This document shows, piece by piece, positions 8,854-15,620 of a DNA stretch of 64,000 nt; position 1 is the stretch's first letter; the number at the start of each line of letters is the position of its first letter. This DNA comes from Litchfieldella qijiaojingensis (GTDB lineage: Bacteria; Pseudomonadota; Gammaproteobacteria; Pseudomonadales; Halomonadaceae). A model generated the notes under the pieces. The model was not told the DNA's origin, searched no databases, and worked only from the letters and a program-made list of their open reading frames with translations. The DNA is taken from the NCBI RefSeq assembly GCF_014651875.1, contig NZ_BMXS01000007.1, positions 104,673 to 168,672 of the forward strand. The letters are read 5' to 3'. A program made the position numbers and the translations under genes.

Positions 8854-9840
8854 CTAGGCTAGCCAGATCGACCGCTCATCCATTGCCTGGCGCTGCTGCT
8901 CCAGGGTGCGGATATGCGCGTCCCAGTAGCTCTCTTCGGCTACCCAGGGAAAGGCCCGGGGGAAGGCCGGATCTTCCCAGCGAGCCGCCAGCCAGGCACT
9001 GTGGCGGATCAGCCGTAGACTGCGCAGCGGTTCGATCCACGCCAATTCCCGGCGATCGAACTCGGTATGCTGCTCATAGCCCTCGACGATTTCAGCCAGT
9101 TGCATATGGGCCTCCTGGTCGCTCTGGGCGGTCAGCAGCATCCACAGATCCTGCACCGCCGGCGCCATCACGCAGTCGTCGAAGTCCACCAGACTGAAGT
9201 GCTCATCGCGGCCGAGAATATTGCCCAGATGGCAGTCGCCGTGTACTCGAATCGTCCGCGTCGACGACCAGGCATGTTCCTTGAGTACCGCATGCAGCTC
9301 TCCACTGATGCGCTCGTAAGCCCGGCGCTGCCGTCGACTCATCCATGGGCCGGACAACACCTGCTCGCGACTCTCGCGTACCATGTCATCCAGGTCCAGT
9401 GCCCTGCGATGAACGAAAGGGCGCCGCTTGCCTACCGCATGCAGCTGACCGATCACATCTCCCAAGGCAAATAGATGGGTGGGGTTTTCCAACTCCGGTG
9501 CCTGACCGGCGACCTGGGTGAACAGCGCAAAGCGGAAACCCTCGGCATGATGCAGACTCTCGCCCTTGTCATTCCGCCACGGGGCCCCTACCGGCACACC
9601 CTCTGCTTCGAGCTCGGCCAGGAAATCATGCTCCTCCAGGATCTGGGCATCGCTCCAACGGCCGGGGCGATAAAATTTGACCACCCAACGGCGGCGCTCG
9701 TCGTCGCTGACCAGAAATACACGGTTCTCGTAACTGTTGAGCGCGAAGGGTTCGCCTGGCAACCACATGCCAAGCGACTCGACGGCATCGACGATGCGCT
9801 TGGGGTCCAGGCGCTCGAACGGATGGGGACTCGCGGTCAT
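8854..9840 (-). CDS. srkA: Stress response kinase A (YihE/RdoA family)
   Basis: Cytosolic Ser/Thr kinase of the aminoglycoside-phosphotransferase fold that protects cells from stress-induced death by counteracting toxin signalling. Visible: RRWVVKFYRPGRW (ATP-binding Lys), catalytic loop RVHGDCHLGNIL, and metal-binding SLVDFDDCVMAPAVQDLWML. At 328 residues it matches the family. In many gammaproteobacteria srkA precedes dsbA; here it does not. Confidence 0.9.
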   Translation of the reverse strand: MTASPHPFERLDPKRIVDAVESLGMWLPGEPFALNSYENRVFLVSDDERRRWVVKFYRPGRWSDAQILEEHDFLAELEAEGVPVGAPWRNDKGESLHHAEGFRFALFTQVAGQAPELENPTHLFALGDVIGQLHAVGKRRPFVHRRALDLDDMVRESREQVLSGPWMSRRQRRAYERISGELHAVLKEHAWSSTRTIRVHGDCHLGNILGRDEHFSLVDFDDCVMAPAVQDLWMLLTAQSDQEAHMQLAEIVEGYEQHTEFDRRELAWIEPLRSLRLIRHSAWLAARWEDPAFPRAFPWVAEESYWDAHIRTLEQQRQAMDERSIWLA

Positions 9841-9886
9841 GGTGGCACCCTGCTGAAGACGACATCTGAAGGCATCCTAACAGAAT

Positions 9887-10645
9887 TCATGGCTTAGGCG
9901 TTCGCGCAACCGCCCAAACCTCGATTTCCTGCGCGCCTGCCGCCAGACAGGCCTGTCCCAGCGCCTCCAGCGTCGCTCCAGTGGTCATCACATCGTCGAC
10001 GAGGGCTACCCGTGCGGGTAACGCTGTCGGCACGCTAAAAGCCTGGCGCAGATTGGCCCGGCGCTCGCGGGATGTCAGCCCACGCTGGGAGGGGGTCATA
10101 CGATGCCGGCTCGCCCGATGGCATGACACGCCCAACCGCTTGCCCAAGCGGCTGGCAAGCCAATCGGCTTGATCGAAGCCGCGCTGCCGCGCTCTTCGAG
10201 GGTGCAGCGGCACACTGACCAGCCCGTCAGGCCAGGCCACATTGCAGGCACCCGGTCGCCCCAACTCACGGTGCAGCGCCTGCTCCAACAAGGCCACCAA
10301 CAGGTTGCCGGCTCGCGGCGAAGCGGAAAACTTGAAACGCTGCACCAACAGAGCAATCTCATCCTCATAACGCAGCGGCACCCGCGCGCGCACGAAACTC
10401 GGCGGACGACTCAGACAGGCTCCGCACAGACACTCCTTCTTTCCATCGCTTGCCGTCATCGGCTCAGCACATTGCGGGCAAGCCGGCAGGTTCCAAGGCA
10501 AGGCCACCACACAAGGCTCGCACCATGGCTTCCCCGGCTGCGTCGCTCCCATGCAGAAGGCGCAATGCCCGGGCAAGGCATGACGCAACCACTCGTTAAC
10601 CTTATCCATAAGCCTGGTTGACAGCAGCGCCTTGGTCTCTATCAT
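9887..10645 (-). CDS. comF: ComF/GntX family phosphoribosyltransferase-like protein
   Basis: 252-residue protein with an N-terminal double zinc finger (CAFC, CEPC, CPQC, CGAC) and a C-terminal phosphoribosyltransferase-like domain with the PRPP-type loop VALVDDVMTTGAT. ComF homologues take part in DNA uptake and in using extracellular DNA; the biochemical role is poorly known. A second in-frame ATG lies 12 codons downstream. It is divergent from bioB, the usual comF-bio gene neighbourhood, and shares the candidate BirA operator region. Confidence 0.85.
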   Translation of the reverse strand: MIETKALLSTRLMDKVNEWLRHALPGHCAFCMGATQPGKPWCEPCVVALPWNLPACPQCAEPMTASDGKKECLCGACLSRPPSFVRARVPLRYEDEIALLVQRFKFSASPRAGNLLVALLEQALHRELGRPGACNVAWPDGLVSVPLHPRRARQRGFDQADWLASRLGKRLGVSCHRASRHRMTPSQRGLTSRERRANLRQAFSVPTALPARVALVDDVMTTGATLEALGQACLAAGAQEIEVWAVARTPKP

Positions 10646-10647
10646 CC

Positions 10648-10681
10648 CTGTTAACCGAATCTTCCCATGTAAAGTTTACCA
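10648..10681 (+). promoter_or_regulatory. Candidate BirA operator of the biotin operon
   Basis: Half-sites CTGTTAACC and AGTTTACCA are separated by exactly 16 bp, as in the E. coli bio operator (TTGTAAACC, N16, GGTTTACAA), with 7 of 9 matches in each half. It sits between comF and bioB, where a biotin-responsive operator is expected. Confidence 0.6.
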
Positions 10682-10687
10682 ACCCAT

Positions 10688-11812
10688 GTGGGCACATCCA
10701 TGACTCTAACCGCTCCCGCAGACCTTCGCCACGACTGGACCCTTGCCGAAATCGAGGCGCTGTTCGCCCTACCGTTCAACGATCTGCTGTTTCGCGCCCA
10801 GCAAGTCCATCGCCAGCACTTCGACGCCAATGCCGTACAGGTGTCGACATTGCTGTCGATCAAGACCGGGGCCTGCCCCGAGGATTGCAAGTACTGCCCG
10901 CAATCGGGGCACTACAACACCGGCCTGGGCAAGGAAAAGCTGCTGGAGATCGACAAGGTAGTGGCCCAGGCCCAGGCCGCCAAGGAGGCCGGAGCCAGCC
11001 GCTTCTGCATGGGTGCGGCCTGGCGCAGTCCGCGCCAGCGCGATCTCGAGGTGGTGCTGGAAATGGTCAAGCGCGTCAAGGCGTTGGGACTCGAGACATG
11101 CATGACGCTGGGAATGGTCGATACCGGCCAGGCCCAGCAGCTCGCCAACGCTGGACTCGACTACTACAACCATAACCTGGACACCTCACCCGAATACTAC
11201 GGTGAGATCATCACCACTCGCAGCTATACCGACCGCCTCGACACCCTGGCCAATGTCCGCGATGCCGGCATGAAGGTCTGTTCCGGCGGTATCCTCGGCA
11301 TGGGAGAAGCCCCCAGCGACCGGGCCAGTTTGCTGCAACAGTTGGCAAGCCTGAAGCCACATCCGGAATCGGTGCCTATCAACATGCTGGTCAAGGTGCC
11401 CGGCACCCCACTCGAAGTTGCCGACGACCTCGATCCCATCGATTTCATCCGCGCCATCGCCGTGGCACGCATCCTGATGCCAAAAAGTCATGTGCGCCTG
11501 TCCGCGGGACGCGAACAGATGAGTGAGTCGACCCAGGCATTGGCTTTCCTCGCCGGAGCCAACTCGATCTTCTACGGTGACAAGCTGCTGACCACCGACA
11601 ACCCCGAGGCAGAGCGCGACCGTGCGCTGTTCGCCAAGCTGGGATTGCATCCCGAAAGTCGCGAGACCTGTCGAGACGACGCCGCACAAGCCGCGGCACT
11701 TGAGCGGGCGGTGGCCGAACGCGCCAACCAGGCACTGTTCTATGATGCCACCCAAGCCGCGGGCGCCGATGCCACCCAAGCCGCAGGCGTCGGCGCCACG
11801 CAGGTGGTCTGA
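10688..11812 (+). CDS. bioB: Biotin synthase
   Basis: Radical-SAM enzyme that inserts sulfur into dethiobiotin. The 4Fe-4S motif [10 protein letters not shown] is present along with [10 protein letters not shown] and the [2Fe-2S] ligand region [25 protein letters not shown] opens the frame, but the ATG at 10700 ([13 protein letters not shown]) is the likelier start. The C-terminus is unusual: after the conserved core it runs into a degenerate 8-residue repeat ([22 protein letters not shown]). First gene of bioBFHCD. Confidence 0.96.
   Translation: MGTSMTLTAPADLRHDWTLAEIEALFALPFNDLLFRAQQVHRQHFDANAVQVSTLLSIKTGACPEDCKYCPQSGHYNTGLGKEKLLEIDKVVAQAQAAKEAGASRFCMGAAWRSPRQRDLEVVLEMVKRVKALGLETCMTLGMVDTGQAQQLANAGLDYYNHNLDTSPEYYGEIITTRSYTDRLDTLANVRDAGMKVCSGGILGMGEAPSDRASLLQQLASLKPHPESVPINMLVKVPGTPLEVADDLDPIDFIRAIAVARILMPKSHVRLSAGREQMSESTQALAFLAGANSIFYGDKLLTTDNPEAERDRALFAKLGLHPESRETCRDDAAQAAALERAVAERANQALFYDATQAAGADATQAAGVGATQVV
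11744..11791 (+). repeat. 24-bp tandem repeat in the 3' end of bioB
   Basis: Two near-identical 24-bp units starting GATGCCACCCAAGCCGC encode DATQAAG(A/V); a third, diverged partial unit follows up to the stop. The repeat keeps the frame. Confidence 0.8.
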
Positions 11813-11813
11813 C

Positions 11814-12992
11814 ATGCTCGGCGATGCTTGGCAGGCTTTCTTGAGCGACCGGCTGGCACAGCAACGTGCGGCAGGCTTGTGGCGCGAACGGCCAACACTC
11901 GAGCGGCCAATGCGTCAACGCGACTTCGCCAGCAACGACTATCTGGGCTTGGCCTGCGACCCTCGTCTGATCGAGGCGCAGGCCCGAGGGGCGCGCCGCT
12001 TCGGTGCCGGTGCCGGCGCCTCACACTTGGTATCAGGCCATCTCGCCCCTAATCATGAGCTTGAAGAGCGCTTGGCCGAGCTGACCGGAAGACCCCGGGC
12101 GCTGCTATTCTCGACCGGCTACATGGCCAATCTGGGCACGCTGCAGACGCTCGGCGACCGTCATACCCAGCTTTATCAGGACCGCCTGAACCATGCCTCG
12201 CTGCTCGATGGGGCAGCGCTCGCCGGAGCACGCTCACGGCGCTTCCACCACTGCGATCTCGACGATCTCGACCGTCTGCTCGCGCGTGCTCCCGACGGTG
12301 ACCGACGCCTGGTGGTCAGCGACGGTGTGTTCAGCATGGATGGGGATATCGCCGATATCGACGGTCTGGTAGCCACGTGCCAACGTCATGGCGCCTGGCT
12401 GATGGTCGACGACGCCCACGGTCTGGGGGTACTAGGCAAACGGGGCGACGGTTGCGTAGGCCAGCGATACGGTACCGCGCAAGTGCCCGTGCTGATCGGC
12501 ACCTTGGGCAAGGCACTGGGTTCAGCCGGAGCCTTCGTGGCCGGTGATGAACCACTGATCGAAGCCCTGATCCAGTTTGCCAGACCCTATATCTACACCA
12601 CCGCACAACCACCCGGTGTGGCCAGCGCAACCTTGCGAGCACTGGATATCCTGGCAACCGAGCCGGAACATCGCGTCCGATTGCACGATAACATCCATTA
12701 CTTCCGTGTCGGTGCCGCGGACCATGGCCTGCCGCTACTGCCCTCGACCACGCCCATACAACCCCTGCTGCTGGGCACCAACGCCCGGGTGATGGCATGG
12801 CGCGACGTACTGGTACAACGCAACTTCCTGGTCGGTGCCATTCGCGAGCCCACGGTCCCTCACGGGCAGGCACGCCTGCGGCTGACATTGAGTGCCCGAC
12901 ACACGCTGGACGAAATCGATGCCCTGCTCGACTGCCTGGGCGAGCTGGCCAAGCATGCCCCCCCGGAAGTACGGGAGGCGGTTAGCCCATGA
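11814..12992 (+). CDS. bioF: 8-amino-7-oxononanoate synthase
   Basis: PLP enzyme that condenses pimeloyl-ACP with alanine. Visible: FASNDYLGLA, the glycine-rich GAGASHLVSGH, DDAHGLGVLG and the PLP lysine in GTLGKALGSAGAF. The ATG at 11814, one base after the bioB stop, gives 392 residues; a longer upstream frame overlaps bioB and is not credible. The stop overlaps bioH. Confidence 0.95.
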   Translation: MLGDAWQAFLSDRLAQQRAAGLWRERPTLERPMRQRDFASNDYLGLACDPRLIEAQARGARRFGAGAGASHLVSGHLAPNHELEERLAELTGRPRALLFSTGYMANLGTLQTLGDRHTQLYQDRLNHASLLDGAALAGARSRRFHHCDLDDLDRLLARAPDGDRRLVVSDGVFSMDGDIADIDGLVATCQRHGAWLMVDDAHGLGVLGKRGDGCVGQRYGTAQVPVLIGTLGKALGSAGAFVAGDEPLIEALIQFARPYIYTTAQPPGVASATLRALDILATEPEHRVRLHDNIHYFRVGAADHGLPLLPSTTPIQPLLLGTNARVMAWRDVLVQRNFLVGAIREPTVPHGQARLRLTLSARHTLDEIDALLDCLGELAKHAPPEVREAVSP

Positions 12993-13738
12993 GCAAACTC
13001 GTACTGCTATCCGGTTGGGGAATCGATGCGCGCATCTGGCGGCCGCTGGCACCTTATTGGTCCGAAGATATCCAAGTCGACGCACCCAACTGGCCCGGCT
13101 ATGGAGGTCGTCCTCCGCTTGACATCCCGGGAGACCTGGATGCCTTGGCGGATGCCATGAGCGCGGACCTCGCTTGCGATGCCGTGTGGGTCGGCTGGTC
13201 ACTCGGTGCACTGCTGGCCGCTCATCTCCTCGAGCGATTGCCAGCCCCGAAAGCACTGGTGATGCTGGGCATGGGGCCACGCTTCACCGTTACCGAACGA
13301 GAGAAAGGTGGTGTCACGAGCCAGGAGCTAAAGGCATTTCAACGCGCGTTTCGACGTGATGGAGAGGCCACCTGGCATCACTTCCTGCGCTGGCAACTGG
13401 GCGGCGAACCCGCCCCGCGTGTGGTACTCGAGCGGCTGCTCGCTCTGATCGAAAGAACGCCCCCGGCCAGCGAGGAAACGCTGGCCGCTGGTCTGGCTCA
13501 ACTTAGCTCACTCGATGCCTCCACGCTCCTGGCCAAACCACCCTGTCCGGTGTATCGCTGCCAAGGGGCGAAGGATCCACTCATCGCACCACTGCCGAAC
13601 GACGCTACCGGCCATCGACTCGAGGATGCTGGCCACTGTCCCCAGCTTTCCCAGCCAGCCACACTCACACATTACTTGGCCTCAATCGTCCATCGTCATT
13701 CAACCACCGGACATCACCGCGAGGAAGAGTCGTCATGA
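12989..13738 (+). CDS. bioH: Pimeloyl-ACP methyl ester carboxylesterase
   Basis: Alpha/beta hydrolase that releases pimeloyl-ACP from its methyl ester and so ends BioC-dependent chain building. The nucleophile elbow GWSLG, an acid residue in GAKDPL and the histidine in GHCPQLSQP form the expected triad. It overlaps bioF and bioC by four bases each (ATGA), indicating coupled translation. Confidence 0.92.
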   Translation: MSKLVLLSGWGIDARIWRPLAPYWSEDIQVDAPNWPGYGGRPPLDIPGDLDALADAMSADLACDAVWVGWSLGALLAAHLLERLPAPKALVMLGMGPRFTVTEREKGGVTSQELKAFQRAFRRDGEATWHHFLRWQLGGEPAPRVVLERLLALIERTPPASEETLAAGLAQLSSLDASTLLAKPPCPVYRCQGAKDPLIAPLPNDATGHRLEDAGHCPQLSQPATLTHYLASIVHRHSTTGHHREEESS

Positions 13739-14556
13739 CTGCCCTGGCCGAGCGCGATCTACGGGAAGGCATCATCGAGCAGCGACGGCGCCATGACTGG
13801 CGCCGCCGGGTGGCACATGCGTTCAGCCGGGCCGCTCCCCGCTACAGAGAACGCGCCGGTGCCCAACAGGCGATGGGCGACACCTTGTGGGCCAAGCTGC
13901 CGGCACACGCCACCCACATACTGGACCTGGGCTGCGGTCCCGGCCACTGGACGGCCAAACTATCGCATCGTTACGCCACAACCGCACTGGGGGTCGACCT
14001 GGCCCCGGGCATGCTGGTAGAAGCACGACGTGAACATGGCGAGCGTGCCCATTGGTTATGCGCCGATGCCACGAGCTTGCCACTCGCCCCTTGCTCTCGG
14101 GATCTGATCTTCTCCAATCTGGCTCTTCAGTGGTGTCCCGATCTCGTCGATGCGATGAGCGAACTCCATAGAATATTGACGCCAGATGGCATGGCCCTGA
14201 TCAACACTTTGGGCCCCGGCACTCTGACTGAAGTTCGTCAAGCCTGGTCGCGCCCCGGGCGCCCCGCTGGCGTGTTGGAATTCCCTTCTCCGGCGGCGCT
14301 GCGACGGATTGCCTACCAGGCCGGCTTTCGTGGCATCGTTATCGAGGTCACTCCCCGGCGCTTTTACTACCCGGACCTATCCGCCGTCATGGCATCGATC
14401 AAGGGCGTAGGTGCTCAGGCAGCCACCGGTAACCGCCTAAGCCGCAGGGACGTGGCCCGCGCCACCCGACGCTACGAGACACTTCGCGAGCCAGACGGTT
14501 TGCCGGTGAGCTACCAGTGCGTGACGCTCACCTTGTCAAAAGAAAGGATCGACTGA
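13735..14556 (+). CDS. bioC: Malonyl-ACP O-methyltransferase
   Basis: SAM-dependent methyltransferase that masks malonyl-ACP so that it can prime pimelate synthesis. The N-terminus has the BioC hallmark (VAHAFSRAAPRYRERAGAQQ), motif I is ILDLGCGPGHWT, and later motifs include DATSLPL and NLALQWCPDL. At 273 residues it is the usual length and is directly abutted by bioD. Confidence 0.94.
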   Translation: MTALAERDLREGIIEQRRRHDWRRRVAHAFSRAAPRYRERAGAQQAMGDTLWAKLPAHATHILDLGCGPGHWTAKLSHRYATTALGVDLAPGMLVEARREHGERAHWLCADATSLPLAPCSRDLIFSNLALQWCPDLVDAMSELHRILTPDGMALINTLGPGTLTEVRQAWSRPGRPAGVLEFPSPAALRRIAYQAGFRGIVIEVTPRRFYYPDLSAVMASIKGVGAQAATGNRLSRRDVARATRRYETLREPDGLPVSYQCVTLTLSKERID

Positions 14557-15240
14557 ATGCCCACCTACTTCGTGACCGGTACCGACACCGATGCCGGCAA
14601 GACACTGGTCAGCGCCGCACTGCTGGCCGTCGCCCGGCGCCAGGGGCTGACCACCCTGGGCCTCAAGCCTGTAGCTTCGGGTAGCGAAGCGACGCCGGCC
14701 GGCTTGCGCAACATCGATGCCTTGGTCCTGCAATCGCAGTCCCAGCCGGCGGTGGACTACGAAACCGTCAACCCCTACGCCTTCGCACCAGCGATCGCCC
14801 CGCATCTGGCCGCCTACCAGGCTGGCCAGATATTGGGAGTGGAGGATCTCATCCACTCGCTTGCCGCACCGCTTGCCGAACGCCGTGACCTGACGCTGAT
14901 CGAAGGCGCTGGCGGGTGGCGGGTGCCGCTCAACGACAGCGAAGACCTGAGCGATCTGGCGGTCAAGCTCGACGTACCGGTGATCCTGGTGGTTGGTTTA
15001 CGCCTTGGGGCCATCAATCATGCGCGCCTGACGCTCGATACCATTACCGCCCAGGGTTTGCGCATTGCCGGTTGGGTCGCCAACCAGATCGACCCGGATA
15101 TCGCCGCGCGCGACGGCAACCTGGCCACGCTGAAACATCATCTTGCCGCCCCCTGTCTCGGCACCCTGCCCTACTTCACGCATGGCGACACCCACGACCT
15201 CGTAGCGAAGGCCGCCGAGTATCTGCGACTACCGGATTAA
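14557..15240 (+). CDS. bioD: Dethiobiotin synthetase
   Basis: ATP-dependent carboxylase that closes the ureido ring of dethiobiotin. Motifs: P-loop-like GTDTDAGKT, KPVASG, and EGAGGWRVPLN. Last gene of the biotin operon; no terminator is evident, and the tRNA promoter begins five bases past the stop. Confidence 0.95.
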   Translation: MPTYFVTGTDTDAGKTLVSAALLAVARRQGLTTLGLKPVASGSEATPAGLRNIDALVLQSQSQPAVDYETVNPYAFAPAIAPHLAAYQAGQILGVEDLIHSLAAPLAERRDLTLIEGAGGWRVPLNDSEDLSDLAVKLDVPVILVVGLRLGAINHARLTLDTITAQGLRIAGWVANQIDPDIAARDGNLATLKHHLAAPCLGTLPYFTHGDTHDLVAKAAEYLRLPD

Positions 15241-15244
15241 CTCG

Positions 15245-15272
15245 TTGACTTGCTCCAGTCCATCCGTAAAAT
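15245..15272 (+). promoter_or_regulatory. Host promoter of the interrupted tRNA-Leu gene
   Basis: TTGACT, 16 bp, TAAAAT, placed about 20 bp before the tRNA 5' end. After integration it reads into the prophage left end, but a strong terminator lies about 110 bp downstream. Confidence 0.65.
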
Positions 15273-15292
15273 ATGGGCGGCCATCGAAGATC

Positions 15293-15332
15293 GCGGATGT
15301 GGTGGAATTGGTAGACACGCTGGATTTAGGTT
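15293..15332 (+). pseudogene. tRNA-Leu(UAG), 5' half, cut by prophage
   Basis: The sequence GCGGATGTGGTGGAATTGG and onward is the acceptor 5' strand, D-arm and anticodon stem-loop start of a leucine tRNA, ending in the att core CTGGATTTAGGTT. The bases that follow do not complete the anticodon stem, and only four of seven acceptor pairs could form with the next similar stretch (CATC near 15370). Joined to 58003-58047 it gives a perfect 85-nt tRNA-Leu(UAG) with CCA, so this is half of the original host gene. Confidence 0.92.
15320..15332 (+). other. attL core
   Basis: CTGGATTTAGGTT, identical to the sequence at 57990-58002 and covering the 3' part of the anticodon arm of the host tRNA-Leu. 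Confidence 0.92.
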
Positions 15333-15383
15333 GTCACGCCTCAACTATCCGCAGTTGAATCGTTCCCATCAACCGGTATACTT

Positions 15384-15409
15384 GCCCTCGCTCCTCGCGG
15401 GGGCTTTTT
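15384..15409 (+). terminator. Terminator just inside attL
   Basis: Stem GCCCTCGC / GCGGGGGC (8 bp, one wobble), loop TCCTC, then TTTTT. In the prophage it stops transcription from the host tRNA promoter before the RNA polymerase gene; in the phage circle it lies between int and RNA polymerase. Confidence 0.85.
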
Positions 15410-15425
15410 GTTTGTCTTGATGTAT

Positions 15426-15452
15426 CCGTAGGCTGGTATGACCTACCTACGG
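15426..15452. promoter_or_regulatory. Inverted repeat upstream of RNA polymerase gene
   Basis: CCGTAGG and CCTACGG flank a 13-base centre that itself contains GGTA and TACC. It lies between the terminator and the first phage promoter and could be an operator. Confidence 0.3.
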
Positions 15453-15478
15453 TCCCTCTTTGTGGCGTGTTTGTGGCG

Positions 15479-15499
15479 AATAGAGCCCACCCAAGGCCA
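15479..15499 (+). promoter_or_regulatory. Phage RNA polymerase promoter (copy 1)
   Basis: AATAGAGCCCACC followed by CAAGGCCA; a member of the repeated T7-promoter-like family in this prophage, upstream of the RNA polymerase gene. The resemblance to the T7 consensus is in AATA and the CAC core. Confidence 0.75.
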
Positions 15500-15506
15500 C
15501 TGACAT

Positions 15507-15529
15507 CAATTGAGCCCACCTACAGGACA
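15507..15529 (+). promoter_or_regulatory. Phage RNA polymerase promoter (copy 2)
   Basis: CAATTGAGCCCACC followed by TACAGGACA; second of a tandem pair before the RNA polymerase gene, which implies autocatalytic expression. Confidence 0.75.
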
Positions 15530-15620
15530 ACGCTCCTCTCCTCGCTGGGGAAGGGGATTACAGGGGATGGGGATTCATTAGTTCTCACTTCTTTAAGACC
15601 ATCTTTGGAGAGACTTTAAG

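Noticed and set aside
15293..15380. Reconstituted tRNA-Leu at the left junction
   Set aside because: The phage sequence after the core (near GCAGTTGAATCG and CCCATC) faintly resembles a tRNA 3' half, but the anticodon stem fails and only about four acceptor pairs can form. At best it is a decayed relic.
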